DNA from: RBG-16-66-20 sp035499575
GTDB lineage: Bacteria; Pseudomonadota; Gammaproteobacteria; Burkholderiales; SG8-39
DNA: 38,217 nucleotides
Reading direction: 5' to 3'
Assembly: GCA_035499575.1 (NCBI GenBank)
Contig: DATJYN010000035.1
Span: 1 to 38,217, forward strand
Both the position numbers and the translations under genes were made by a program. The notes beneath the pieces were generated by a model. That model was given only the letters and a program-made list of their open reading frames with translations. It was not told where the DNA came from and did not search any database. Shown here piece by piece: positions 1 through 6,956 of this stretch (its first letter is position 1; each line of letters opens with the position of its first letter).

Positions 1-327
1 CACGTGCACGCGTCGTTCAACAACACCATCGTCACGATTACCGACCGGCAGGGCAACACGCTGTCCTGGGCGACCTCGGGCAACGCCGGCTTCAAGGGCT
101 CGCGCAAGTCGACGCCGTTCGCGGCGCAGATGGCCGCCGAGCGCGCCGGCCGCGCCGCGCAGGAGTGCGGCGTGAAGAACATCGAAGTGCGCATCAAGGG
201 CCCCGGCCCCGGCCGCGAGTCCGCGGTGCGTGCGCTGAACTCGATCGGCCTGAAGATCGGCTCGATCGCCGACGTCACCCCCGTGCCGCATAACGGCTGC
301 CGTGCGCCGAAGCGGCGCAGGGTATAG
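1..327 (+). CDS. rpsK: 30S ribosomal protein S11 (5' end cut by window)
   Basis: Component of the small-subunit platform that contacts 16S rRNA near the E and P sites. The window opens inside the gene: reading frame 1 starts His-Val-His and runs through the S11 hallmarks HASFNNTIVTITDRQGN, SGNAGFKGSRKSTPFAAQ and GPGPGRESAVRAL, ending in the basic tail APKRRRV and a TAG stop. 108 residues are visible against a usual length near 129, so about 20 N-terminal residues lie upstream. The GTG at position 4 is an internal valine, not a start. It is the first visible gene of the alpha operon, 23 bp before rpsD. Identification is certain. Confidence 0.97.
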   Translation, partial: HVHASFNNTIVTITDRQGNTLSWATSGNAGFKGSRKSTPFAAQMAAERAGRAAQECGVKNIEVRIKGPGPGRESAVRALNSIGLKIGSIADVTPVPHNGCRAPKRRRV

Positions 328-350
328 CAGGTAAGAGTCCAGGAGAAAGC

Positions 351-980
351 ATGGCCAGAAATCTCGACGCAAAATGCAGGCAATGCCGCCGGGAGGGCGA
401 GAAGCTCTTCCTCAAGGGTGAGAAGTGCTTCACCGACAAGTGCGCCATCGAGCGCCGCGGCTACGCACCGGGCCAGCACGGCCAGAAGAGCGGCGCGCGC
501 CTTTCAGACTACGGCAAGCAGCTGCGCGAAAAGCAGAAGACGCGCCGTATCTACGGCGTGCTCGAGCGCCAGTTCCGCAAGACCTACGCCGAGGCCTCGC
601 GTTCCAAGGGCGTGACCGGCGAGCGGCTGCTGCAGCTGCTTGAGGCGCGCCTCGACAACGTGGCCTACCGCATGGGTTTCGGCGCCTCGCGCAGCGAAGC
701 GCGCCAGGTGGTGCGCCACAACGGCATTCTGGTGAACGGCAAGCGCGTCAACATACCGTCCTACGAGGTCAGCCCCGGCGACGTGGTCGAGGTGGCTGAG
801 AAGGCGAAGGCGCAGCTGCGCATCAAGGCGTCGTCGGAGGCAGCCGAGTCGCGCAACATTCCAGAGTGGCTCGAGGTCGACACCAAGGCGCTGAAAGGCA
901 AGTTCAAAGCCCTGCCTGCACGCGCCGAACTGTCCACGACCGTGAACGAGAGCTTGATCATCGAACTGTACTCGAAGTAA
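351..980 (+). CDS. rpsD: 30S ribosomal protein S4, four-cysteine form
   Basis: Primary 16S rRNA-binding protein that nucleates the small-subunit body; in related bacteria it also represses the alpha operon. It has 209 residues, the normal length. An AGGAGA ribosome-binding site lies 6 bp before the ATG. The N-terminus holds cysteines at residues 9, 12, 26 and 31 (C-x2-C-x13-C-x4-C), the spacing of the zinc-binding S4 of Thermus. As I recall, S4 of E. coli and Burkholderia lacks this full set. The S4 RNA-binding domain follows at roughly residues 95-160 (motif RQVVRHNGILVNGKRVNIPS). It sits between rpsK and rpoA in the conserved order. Identity is certain; zinc binding is inferred from the cysteine spacing. 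Confidence 0.97.
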   Translation: MARNLDAKCRQCRREGEKLFLKGEKCFTDKCAIERRGYAPGQHGQKSGARLSDYGKQLREKQKTRRIYGVLERQFRKTYAEASRSKGVTGERLLQLLEARLDNVAYRMGFGASRSEARQVVRHNGILVNGKRVNIPSYEVSPGDVVEVAEKAKAQLRIKASSEAAESRNIPEWLEVDTKALKGKFKALPARAELSTTVNESLIIELYSK

Positions 981-997
981 CCAGCAAGGTAGCCCAC

Positions 998-1981
998 ATG
1001 CCCCAGACAGGATTCTTGAAGCCGCGCATCGTCGATGTGCAAAACCTCTCCCCGTCGCACGCCAAGGTGACGATGGAGCCCTTCGAGCGCGGCTACGGCC
1101 ACACGCTGGGCAATGCGCTGCGGCGCGTGCTGCTGTCCTCGATGCCGGGCTACGCGCCCACCGAGGTGCAGATTGCCGGCGTGGTGCACGAGTACTCGAC
1201 GCTCGACGGCGTGCGCGAGGACATTGTCGACATCCTGCTGAACCTGAAGGGCGTGGTGTTCCGTCTGCACAACCGCAGCGAAGCGATCCTCACCCTGAAG
1301 AAGAAGGGCGAAGGCCCGGTCACCGCGGGCGACATCGAACCCTCGCACGATGTCGAAGTCGTGAACCCCGGCCATGTCATCGCCAACCTATCCGCCGGCG
1401 GCAAGATCGAATTGCAGCTCAAGGTGGAAGGCGGCCGCGGCTACGTGCCGGGCAACATCCGCTACCTGCCGGAAGAGACCAAGGGTATCGGCCGCATCGT
1501 GCTGGATGCCTCGTTCAGCCCGGTACGGCGCGTTTCCTACGCGGTGGATTCGGCCCGCGTCGAACAACGCACCGACCTGGACAAGCTGGTGCTCGACATC
1601 GAAACCAACGGCGCGATCGAGCCGGAGGAAGCGGTGCGCTACGCGGCCCGCATCCTCGTCGACCAACTCTCGGTATTCGCGCAGCTGGAAGGCACCGCGC
1701 TGCCCACCGAAGAGAAGAAGGCGGTCGCAGTCGACCCGATCCTGCTGCGCCCGGTGGACGACCTGGAACTGACGGTACGCTCGGCCAACTGCCTGAAGGC
1801 CGAAAACATCTACTACATCGGCGACCTGATCCAGCGCACCGAGACCGAGCTGCTGAAGACCCCGAACCTGGGCCGCAAGTCGCTCAACGAAATCAAGGAA
1901 GTGCTGGCCTCGCGCGGGCTCACGCTCGGCATGAAGCTGGAAAACTGGCCCCCGGCCGGCCTGGAACACCACAGGGCATAG
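998..1981 (+). CDS. rpoA: DNA-directed RNA polymerase alpha subunit
   Basis: The alpha subunit dimerises to assemble core RNA polymerase and contacts activators and UP elements through its C-terminal domain. It has 327 residues from the ATG at 998, typical for Proteobacteria. The open frame extends upstream into rpsD, but family alignment (MPQTGFLKPRIVDVQ) and the upstream AAGG fix the start here. The N-terminal domain (about 1-230) contains GYGHTLGNALRRVLLSSMPG. The C-terminal domain (about 245-315) carries the DNA-binding helix-hairpin-helix segment TPNLGRKSLNEIKEVL. It lies 17 bp after rpsD and 15 bp before rplQ, co-transcribed with both. Confidence 0.97.
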   Translation: MPQTGFLKPRIVDVQNLSPSHAKVTMEPFERGYGHTLGNALRRVLLSSMPGYAPTEVQIAGVVHEYSTLDGVREDIVDILLNLKGVVFRLHNRSEAILTLKKKGEGPVTAGDIEPSHDVEVVNPGHVIANLSAGGKIELQLKVEGGRGYVPGNIRYLPEETKGIGRIVLDASFSPVRRVSYAVDSARVEQRTDLDKLVLDIETNGAIEPEEAVRYAARILVDQLSVFAQLEGTALPTEEKKAVAVDPILLRPVDDLELTVRSANCLKAENIYYIGDLIQRTETELLKTPNLGRKSLNEIKEVLASRGLTLGMKLENWPPAGLEHHRA

Positions 1982-1996
1982 GAACGGAAAAAGCGC

Positions 1997-2422
1997 ATGC
2001 GCCACGGAAACGGACTCAGGAAACTCAACCGCACGTCGACGCACCGCCTCGCCATGTTCCGCAACATGGCAGTCGCGCTGCTGACGCACGAAGAGATCAA
2101 GACCACGCTGCCGAAGGCGAAGGAGTTGCGCCGCGTGGTCGAGCCCATGATCACGCTCGGCAAGAGCGCGACGCTCGCCAACCGGCGCCTCGCCTACAGC
2201 CGGCTGCGCGACCACGGCACGGTCACGAAACTGTTCGGCGAACTGGGTCCGCGCTATGCCAAGCGCAATGGCGGCTACCTGCGCATCCTGAAGAGCGGCT
2301 TCCGCAAGGGCGACAACGCGCCGATGGCGCTGGTCACCCTGATGGACCGCGTTGAGCAGGCCGCGGCAGTGCAGGGCGAAGAGAAGAAGAACGAGAAAAA
2401 AGAAGCGGCGAAAGCCGCCTGA
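1997..2422 (+). CDS. rplQ: 50S ribosomal protein L17
   Basis: Large-subunit protein near the peptide exit tunnel and last gene of the alpha operon. It has 141 residues. The conserved N-terminus MRHGNGLRKLNRTSTHR and the motif FRNMAVALLTHEEIKTTLPKAKE are clear. The last 20 or so residues form a Lys/Glu/Ala-rich tail beyond the conserved core, a common variable extension in this family. The start is the ATG after a GGAACGGAAAAAG purine tract. Its TGA overlaps the first of two small hairpins, and the next gene converges from the other strand, so this should be the operon end. Confidence 0.97.
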   Translation: MRHGNGLRKLNRTSTHRLAMFRNMAVALLTHEEIKTTLPKAKELRRVVEPMITLGKSATLANRRLAYSRLRDHGTVTKLFGELGPRYAKRNGGYLRILKSGFRKGDNAPMALVTLMDRVEQAAAVQGEEKKNEKKEAAKAA

Positions 2423-2458
2423 TCGCCCGCTAGGCGGTCAGCGTCACGTTCACGTGAC
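2420..2458. terminator. Two stem-loops between convergent rplQ and glycerate kinase genes
   Basis: Hairpin 1 (2420-2440) has arms TGATCGCC and GGCGGTCA, 8 pairs with one G-T, around a 5-base loop; it begins at the rplQ stop codon. Hairpin 2 (2443-2458) has perfect 6-bp arms GTCACG and CGTGAC around TTCA; it overlaps the final codons of the minus-strand gene. Neither is followed by a T-tract on either strand, so neither is a classical intrinsic terminator. A bidirectional pause or RNA 3'-end-protecting role is inferred from the convergent position. Confidence 0.4.
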
Positions 2459-3724
2459 CAGGATTGCCCGATAGTCGTTGACGTTGGTGCGCGTGGGACC
2501 CGTGACCACCAGGTCGCCGAGTGCGGAAAAAATCCCGTAACTGTCGTTGGCCGCGAGGTATTTCCTCGCGTCCAGTCCCTGCGCGCGGGCGCGCGCCAGC
2601 GAATCCGGCGTGAGCAGGGCACCGGCATTGTTCTCCGAACCATCGACGCCATCGGTGTCCGCGGCGATCGCATGCACATCGGCGACACCGTCCAGCTCGA
2701 TGCCGAGCCCCAGCAGGAATTCGGCGCAGCGCCCGCCGCGCCCGTTGGTGCGGCGGACCGTGACGGTGCATTCTCCGCCGGAAAGCAGCGCCACGGGCGG
2801 CTTGAAGGGCGAGCCGTGGGTGCGGATTTCGCGCGTGATCGCCGCCATCACCTTGGCGACCTCCTTGGCCTCGCCGGTGATCGAATCCCCCAGGATCACC
2901 GGCTCGATGCCGTTGTCGCGGAACATCTTCGCCGCGGCTTCCAGAGAACCGCGTGCGGTCGCGATCACGCGGTTCTCGACGTGCGCGAACACCGGCGAGC
3001 CCGGTTTCGGCGTTTCCTCGCGTTCGCCGCGCAGCCCCGAAATCAGGTGCTTCAGCACCGCCTGCGGCGGCTTCACGTCGAAGCGGTTCAGCACGTCCAC
3101 GGCGTCCTGGTAGGTGGTCGGGTCGGGCGCGCAGGGGCCGGAGGCGACGTGCGTCGGGTCGTCGCCGGTGACGTCCGAAATGATCAGCGTCACCACCGGC
3201 GCCTTGCAGGCGGCCGCCAGCCGCCCGCCCTGGATCTGCGACAGGTGCTTGCGCACCGTGTTGATCTCCTGGATGGTGGCGCCGCTCTTCAGCAGGTCGC
3301 GCGTCACCGAGCGCAGGTCGGCGATCGACACGCCCTCGACCGGCAGCGACAGCAGCGCCGAACCGCCGCCGGAAAACAGCGCGAGCAGCAGGTCCACCGA
3401 CTTGATGGCGCGCGCAGCGCCGAGCATTTCGCGGGCGGCCTGCTCGCCGGCCTCGTCGGGCACGGGGTGGCCGGCCTCGACCCAGCGGATGCGTTCGAGC
3501 GACTGCGCGTGGCCGTAGCGCGTCAGTGCGATGCCGAACAGCTTCTTGTCCGCCGGCCAATGGCGCTCGACCGCGAGCGCCATCGAGGTCGCCGCCTTGC
3601 CGGCTGCGAGAAGCAGGGTGCGGCCGTCCGGGGGCTTCGGCAGGTGCGCGGGCACGACCTCCAACGGATCTGCCGCGGCGATCGCGGCGCGAAAACTCGC
3701 TTCAAGGAGTTCGCGGGGCGTCAG
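2450..3724 (-). CDS. Glycerate 2-kinase (DUF4147/MOFRL family; often labelled hydroxypyruvate reductase TtuD)
   Basis: Predicted cytoplasmic kinase making 2-phosphoglycerate from D-glycerate. The N-terminal DUF4147-type half shows GRTLLLAAGKAATSMALA, ALFSGGGSALLSLP and INTVRKHLSQIQGGRLAA. The C-terminal MOFRL-type domain shows LLSGGECTVTVR, GRGGRCAEFLLGL and AADTDGVDGSENNAGA. It has 424 residues, normal for the family. The start is unusual: homology begins at TPRELLEASF, but no ATG, GTG or TTG lies there. The only fitting codon is CTG at 3724, which overlaps the upstream TGA and has GGGGAG 8 bp before it. The first in-frame ATG would remove about 45 conserved residues. It is the last gene of an overlapping four-gene operon. 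The family is firm; CTG initiation is inferred. Confidence 0.85.
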   Translation of the reverse strand: MTPRELLEASFRAAIAAADPLEVVPAHLPKPPDGRTLLLAAGKAATSMALAVERHWPADKKLFGIALTRYGHAQSLERIRWVEAGHPVPDEAGEQAAREMLGAARAIKSVDLLLALFSGGGSALLSLPVEGVSIADLRSVTRDLLKSGATIQEINTVRKHLSQIQGGRLAAACKAPVVTLIISDVTGDDPTHVASGPCAPDPTTYQDAVDVLNRFDVKPPQAVLKHLISGLRGEREETPKPGSPVFAHVENRVIATARGSLEAAAKMFRDNGIEPVILGDSITGEAKEVAKVMAAITREIRTHGSPFKPPVALLSGGECTVTVRRTNGRGGRCAEFLLGLGIELDGVADVHAIAADTDGVDGSENNAGALLTPDSLARARAQGLDARKYLAANDSYGIFSALGDLVVTGPTRTNVNDYRAILVT

Positions 3725-4371
3725 CCGAAGCGCTCCCCGGGGTGGCCCGCCCGGGCCTCGCCGCCCATGCGGTAGAGCACCGGGTAGGTCTCGCGGAATA
3801 CGCGCATGATCTCCGCTACCGGCACGTCGGCATGGCTGCCGCGATCGCGCAGATACTCCATGTGGCGGCGCTCGTCCTCGTCGTAAGGGTGGAAGATCGA
3901 GTCCTCGCGGCCGTCGAACTCGAGCGGCTTCACCTTGAAGCGCCGGCACAGCTCGACGTTGAAGGCGGGCGTCGCCTTGACCCACTTGCCCTCGAGCAGC
4001 AACTCGGCGTAGCCGTGGTAGACGAACAGGTCCGAGCCCATGCGTTCGCGCAGCGCCGGCGTGGTCAGGTGGTTCTTGACATCGGCGAAGCCGACGCGCG
4101 CCGGGATGCCGTCGGCGCGCGCGCAGGCCGCCAGCAGCGCCGCTTTGCCGATGCAGAAGCCTTCGCCGGCGGTGACGCACTGCGAGGCCTGGAAGGTTTC
4201 CTCCTTCGAGAAATCGAGGAACGGGTTGTAGCGAATGCGGTCGCGCGTCGCGTAGTACAGGGAAACGGCGCGTTCGAGCTGGCTTTTGCCGGCGACATGA
4301 CTTCGGGCGAAAGCAACGACGTCGGCGTGGCCGCTGTCGATATAGCGGCCCGGGGTGAGGTATTCGTTCAT
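3721..4371 (-). CDS. Transglutaminase-like superfamily protein, probable cytoplasmic
   Basis: A 216-residue protein with the core of the transglutaminase/protease-like fold. Cys73 is in GEGFCIGKAALLAACAR, and His119 is in YHGYAELLLEGKWV. The position that normally supplies the triad Asp (usually a V-D-P-like stretch after the W-V strand) reads KATPAFN with no Asp, so the triad looks incomplete or remodelled. There is no signal peptide or membrane segment, so an internal role is likelier than wall or secreted proteolysis. The ATG overlaps the stop of the upstream hydrolase (ATGA), and its own stop overlaps the glycerate kinase start. Substrate is unknown. The superfamily call rests on the Cys and His motifs. 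Confidence 0.75.
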   Translation of the reverse strand: MNEYLTPGRYIDSGHADVVAFARSHVAGKSQLERAVSLYYATRDRIRYNPFLDFSKEETFQASQCVTAGEGFCIGKAALLAACARADGIPARVGFADVKNHLTTPALRERMGSDLFVYHGYAELLLEGKWVKATPAFNVELCRRFKVKPLEFDGREDSIFHPYDEDERRHMEYLRDRGSHADVPVAEIMRVFRETYPVLYRMGGEARAGHPGERFG

Positions 4372-5237
4372 CGGTCGAGCTGCATCAGGCGGCGCGCGCC
4401 TGCGAACAACGCGCTGGAGGGATCCGCAAGAGCGTCCAGTACCGAAAAATGGTTGCGGCCGGGCATCGGAATGTCGCCGGCAAACACGCTGCGCCAGCGC
4501 TCGGCGAGCAGCGCGTTCTGGCGCTTGAACTCCGAGCTTTCGTCACCGCCGACGCAGGTCATCAACGGCGCGCGCGTCGCCGGCGGCAGGAAAGCGGGCG
4601 AGGCCTTGAGCGCCGCCGCTTCGTCCAGGCGCAGGTCGGGATTGAGCCAGTCCACCTGCACCATCGGCCGCAGGTCGTAGATGCCGCTGATCGCCAGGCC
4701 GCCCTTGAACAGGTCTTTCGGCAGGCCCGGGTCCAGCGCCGGCCAGATCGCCGCCATCATCATCGCCGTCAGGTGCCCGCCCGCCGAGTGGCCGGAGACG
4801 AACAGCCGGTCTTCGTCCATGCCGTAGTCCTCGGCGTGCCGCCACAGCCAGCGGCCAGCGCGCAGCATCTGGCGCACGATCTCCTCGACCGTCACCGCCG
4901 GGCAAAGGTCGTAATTCACCACCGCCAGTGAAACGCCGGCACTCACCCAAGGGGGCGCGAGGAAGGAATACTCCTGCTTGTCGCGCGCGCGCCAGTAGCC
5001 GCCGTGGATGAACATCATGCAGCTGCCGTCGCCCTTGCGCGCCGGGAAGATGTCCATGGTTTCGCCCGGCGCATCGCCGTAGCGCTGGTCCAGGCGGCAG
5101 GCCATGGTCGCGCGCGCGCGCGCCGAACCCTGCTGCCACCGCTCGGCCCATTTTTCGTTGTCGGGAACCAGCGCGCGGTTGTTGTACTCGCGCGAATAGA
5201 AAGCGGAATCCGCCACGCCGCCTGCGGCGTCCTTCAC
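4368..5237 (-). CDS. Alpha/beta hydrolase, kynurenine formamidase-like
   Basis: A 289-residue serine hydrolase. Oxyanion motif HGGYW is at residues 78-82, nucleophile Ser151 is in GHSAGG, the likely acid is Asp232 in GGDESSEF, and His263 is in NHFSVLD. HGGYW with GHSAGGHL is typical of bacterial arylformamidase-like or carboxylesterase-like hydrolases. The start is the GTG at 5237, which forms a GTGA overlap with the upstream dioxygenase stop and has GGGAG 8 bp before it. An open frame continues upstream but only shadows the dioxygenase. It may cleave an ester or amide linked to the aromatic substrate of the neighbouring dioxygenase. That is inference; the exact substrate cannot be read from the sequence. 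Confidence 0.88.
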   Translation of the reverse strand: MKDAAGGVADSAFYSREYNNRALVPDNEKWAERWQQGSARARATMACRLDQRYGDAPGETMDIFPARKGDGSCMMFIHGGYWRARDKQEYSFLAPPWVSAGVSLAVVNYDLCPAVTVEEIVRQMLRAGRWLWRHAEDYGMDEDRLFVSGHSAGGHLTAMMMAAIWPALDPGLPKDLFKGGLAISGIYDLRPMVQVDWLNPDLRLDEAAALKASPAFLPPATRAPLMTCVGGDESSEFKRQNALLAERWRSVFAGDIPMPGRNHFSVLDALADPSSALFAGARRLMQLDR

Positions 5238-6280
5238 CCGCGGTGCTCCCGCCACAGGCCGAGCGCCTGCTGCGCCGGACGGTCGGAGTAGGAGAAGAGT
5301 ACGCACTCTTCCGCTGCTTGAATTCTCATCGGATGCCAGGAGGGGGCGACGAACGTGTCCCTCGGCTCGAAATCGAAGGATTCGCCGCCGATGTTTACCT
5401 TGCCTTTGCCCTCGACCACCGAGTAGACGGTGCCGTCGGTCGAGCGGTATGCGCTGCCGCGGAATCCCTTCGGCAGCAACTGGATGAATGCGCCCATGGT
5501 CGGCATCGCCGGACCGCCGGACAGGGGGTTGATGAACTGCATCTTCCAGCCGTGGCAGGGATCCGGGCCGCCGTTCTTCGCCAACGCCGCGAGCGTCTCG
5601 CGGCTCTTCGCGTAGGGGTAGCTGAAGATGGGGGAGGTCTTGCCGAAGGGCGCCACCGGATCGAGCGGCGCGAGGTTGCTGCCGTAGCGCGCCGCCGAGG
5701 TGCCTTCGCGAGAGGTCACCGGCTGCACTTCCTCCTTGTAGTTCTCCGCGAATTGCGCCTCGAAGAGGGCGAGCATCGGGATGTCCAGGCCGTCCATCCA
5801 GACCACTGGCTCGTTGCCCGGATTGCCGTGGTCGTGCCAGGTCCAGGCCGGGGTGATGATGAAATCGCCCGGGTGCATGGTGGTGCGCTCGCCGTTGACC
5901 GCGGTATATGCGCCCGAGCCTTCCACGATGAAGCGCAGCGCCGATTGCGTGTGGCGGTGGCTGGGCGCGATTTCGCCCGGCAGGATCAGTTGCAGGCCGC
6001 AGTAGAGGCTGCGCGTGATGCAGGACTGGCCGCGCATGCCCGGGTTTTCCAGCACCAGCACGCGGCGCACCGCTTCCTTCGCGGTAATCGCACGGCCCGC
6101 TTCCTCGATATACGGCCGGATCGCCTTGTAATTCCAGTAGCCTGGCTTGCAAGGACTCTGCGGCTGCGGCGGCACCAGGGCGTGCAGCACCTCCCACAGC
6201 GGCGCGAGGTTGTCCCGGTCCATGCGCCGGTAGAAATCGCTGCGCGCAGCACCGGAATCCGGCTTGGGCACGCTCGCCAT
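5234..6280 (-). CDS. Gentisate 1,2-dioxygenase-like bicupin
   Basis: Fe(II) ring-cleavage dioxygenase family; gentisate dioxygenases open gentisate to maleylpyruvate. It has 348 residues, the family norm. The N-terminal cupin carries the iron ligands His108 and His110 (SHRHTQSALRFIVEG) and His149 (TPAWTWHDHG). The C-terminal cupin (about 250-320) lacks a full His set, as is usual here. The ATG at 6280 has GGAG upstream; an open frame extending to 6658 has no support. It is first of four overlapping minus-strand genes, with a TATAAT box about 25 bp upstream. No maleylpyruvate isomerase or fumarylpyruvate hydrolase is in the window. The true substrate could be a related hydroxy- or aminobenzoate. 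Confidence 0.88.
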   Translation of the reverse strand: MASVPKPDSGAARSDFYRRMDRDNLAPLWEVLHALVPPQPQSPCKPGYWNYKAIRPYIEEAGRAITAKEAVRRVLVLENPGMRGQSCITRSLYCGLQLILPGEIAPSHRHTQSALRFIVEGSGAYTAVNGERTTMHPGDFIITPAWTWHDHGNPGNEPVVWMDGLDIPMLALFEAQFAENYKEEVQPVTSREGTSAARYGSNLAPLDPVAPFGKTSPIFSYPYAKSRETLAALAKNGGPDPCHGWKMQFINPLSGGPAMPTMGAFIQLLPKGFRGSAYRSTDGTVYSVVEGKGKVNIGGESFDFEPRDTFVAPSWHPMRIQAAEECVLFSYSDRPAQQALGLWREHRG

Positions 6281-6304
6281 GTCTCGCTCCGTGGAGAAAA
6301 AATC

Positions 6305-6310
6305 ATTATA
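6305..6310 (-). promoter_or_regulatory. Consensus -10 box upstream of the dioxygenase operon
   Basis: The minus strand reads TATAAT exactly, 24 bp before the dioxygenase ATG at 6280, in an otherwise GC-rich divergent gap of 61 bp. No good -35 lies 16-18 bp further upstream, so an activator may be needed. The predicted transcript would start near 6298 with a short leader that still contains the GGAG ribosome-binding site. Confidence 0.5.
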
Positions 6311-6341
6311 AAGTGTCGCCTCATTCCATGGAGAGGGCGCC

Positions 6342-6953
6342 ATGCAGGCTGGCTGGGACGACAGGCTCGCGATCATCGAAACGGTCAACAACTGGGCGCT
6401 GTGGCGCGACGCCGGCGACTGGGAGCGATTCCGAGGCGTCTGGCACGACGACGGCTGGATGACGGCGACCTGGTTCCAGGGTCCGGCGGAGAAATTCATC
6501 GAGGTCAGCAAGGCCGGCTTCGACAAGGGCGTCAGCATCCTGCATTTCCTCGGCGGCACCAGCGTGGACCTGAAAGGCAAGCGCGCCATCGCGCAGACCA
6601 AAATGACCATCAGCCAGCGCGCCAGCGTAGACGGCGTCATGGTCGACGTCGTCTGCACGGGCCGCTTTTATGATTTTTTCGAGGAAAGAAGAAATGAATG
6701 GGCCATCGTGCGCCGGCAACCGATTTACGAGAAGGACCGCATGGACCCTCTCGATCCGTCCGCGAAACTGTCCCTCGACCCGGAGCTCCTCGCGCGCTTT
6801 CCGGAGGGCTACCGCCACCTCGCCTACCTGCAGACGAAGATCGGCTTCACCATCAAGCTCGACCTGCCGCAGTTGAAAGGGCCGGTCGTGCAGGCGCTTT
6901 ACGCGCACGGCCAAGCGTGGCTGGAGGGCGCGCCGTCGGCATTTCCGTCCTGA
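6342..6953 (+). CDS. NTF2-like/SnoaL-like domain protein
   Basis: A 203-residue protein. Its first 130 residues look like the SnoaL-like cone fold: an N-terminal helix DRLAIIETVNNWALWRDAGDWERFRGVWHDDGWM, then beta strands with HFLGGTSVDLKGKRAIAQTKMTI and a Phe/Tyr-rich strand near residue 108. This fold appears in polyketide cyclases, isomerases and small subunits of ring-hydroxylating oxygenases. The C-terminal 70 residues are less typical. The ATG has GGAGAGG 5 bp upstream. It is divergent from the gentisate dioxygenase operon and ends 3 bp from the convergent flippase-like gene. Shared use of the 61-bp gap suggests co-regulation with aromatic catabolism. The reaction is unknown. An AT-rich patch lies at 6665-6705. 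Confidence 0.78.
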   Translation: MQAGWDDRLAIIETVNNWALWRDAGDWERFRGVWHDDGWMTATWFQGPAEKFIEVSKAGFDKGVSILHFLGGTSVDLKGKRAIAQTKMTISQRASVDGVMVDVVCTGRFYDFFEERRNEWAIVRRQPIYEKDRMDPLDPSAKLSLDPELLARFPEGYRHLAYLQTKIGFTIKLDLPQLKGPVVQALYAHGQAWLEGAPSAFPS

Positions 6954-6956
6954 CGG

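Noticed and set aside
866..997. Upstream extension of the rpoA frame into rpsD
   Set aside because: The added residues have no alpha-subunit homology and the ATG at 998 gives the exact family N-terminus.
2430..3560. Second long minus-strand frame over the glycerate kinase
   Set aside because: Arg/Ala/Gly-rich shadow typical of high-GC DNA. The frame ending at 2450 holds the family motifs.
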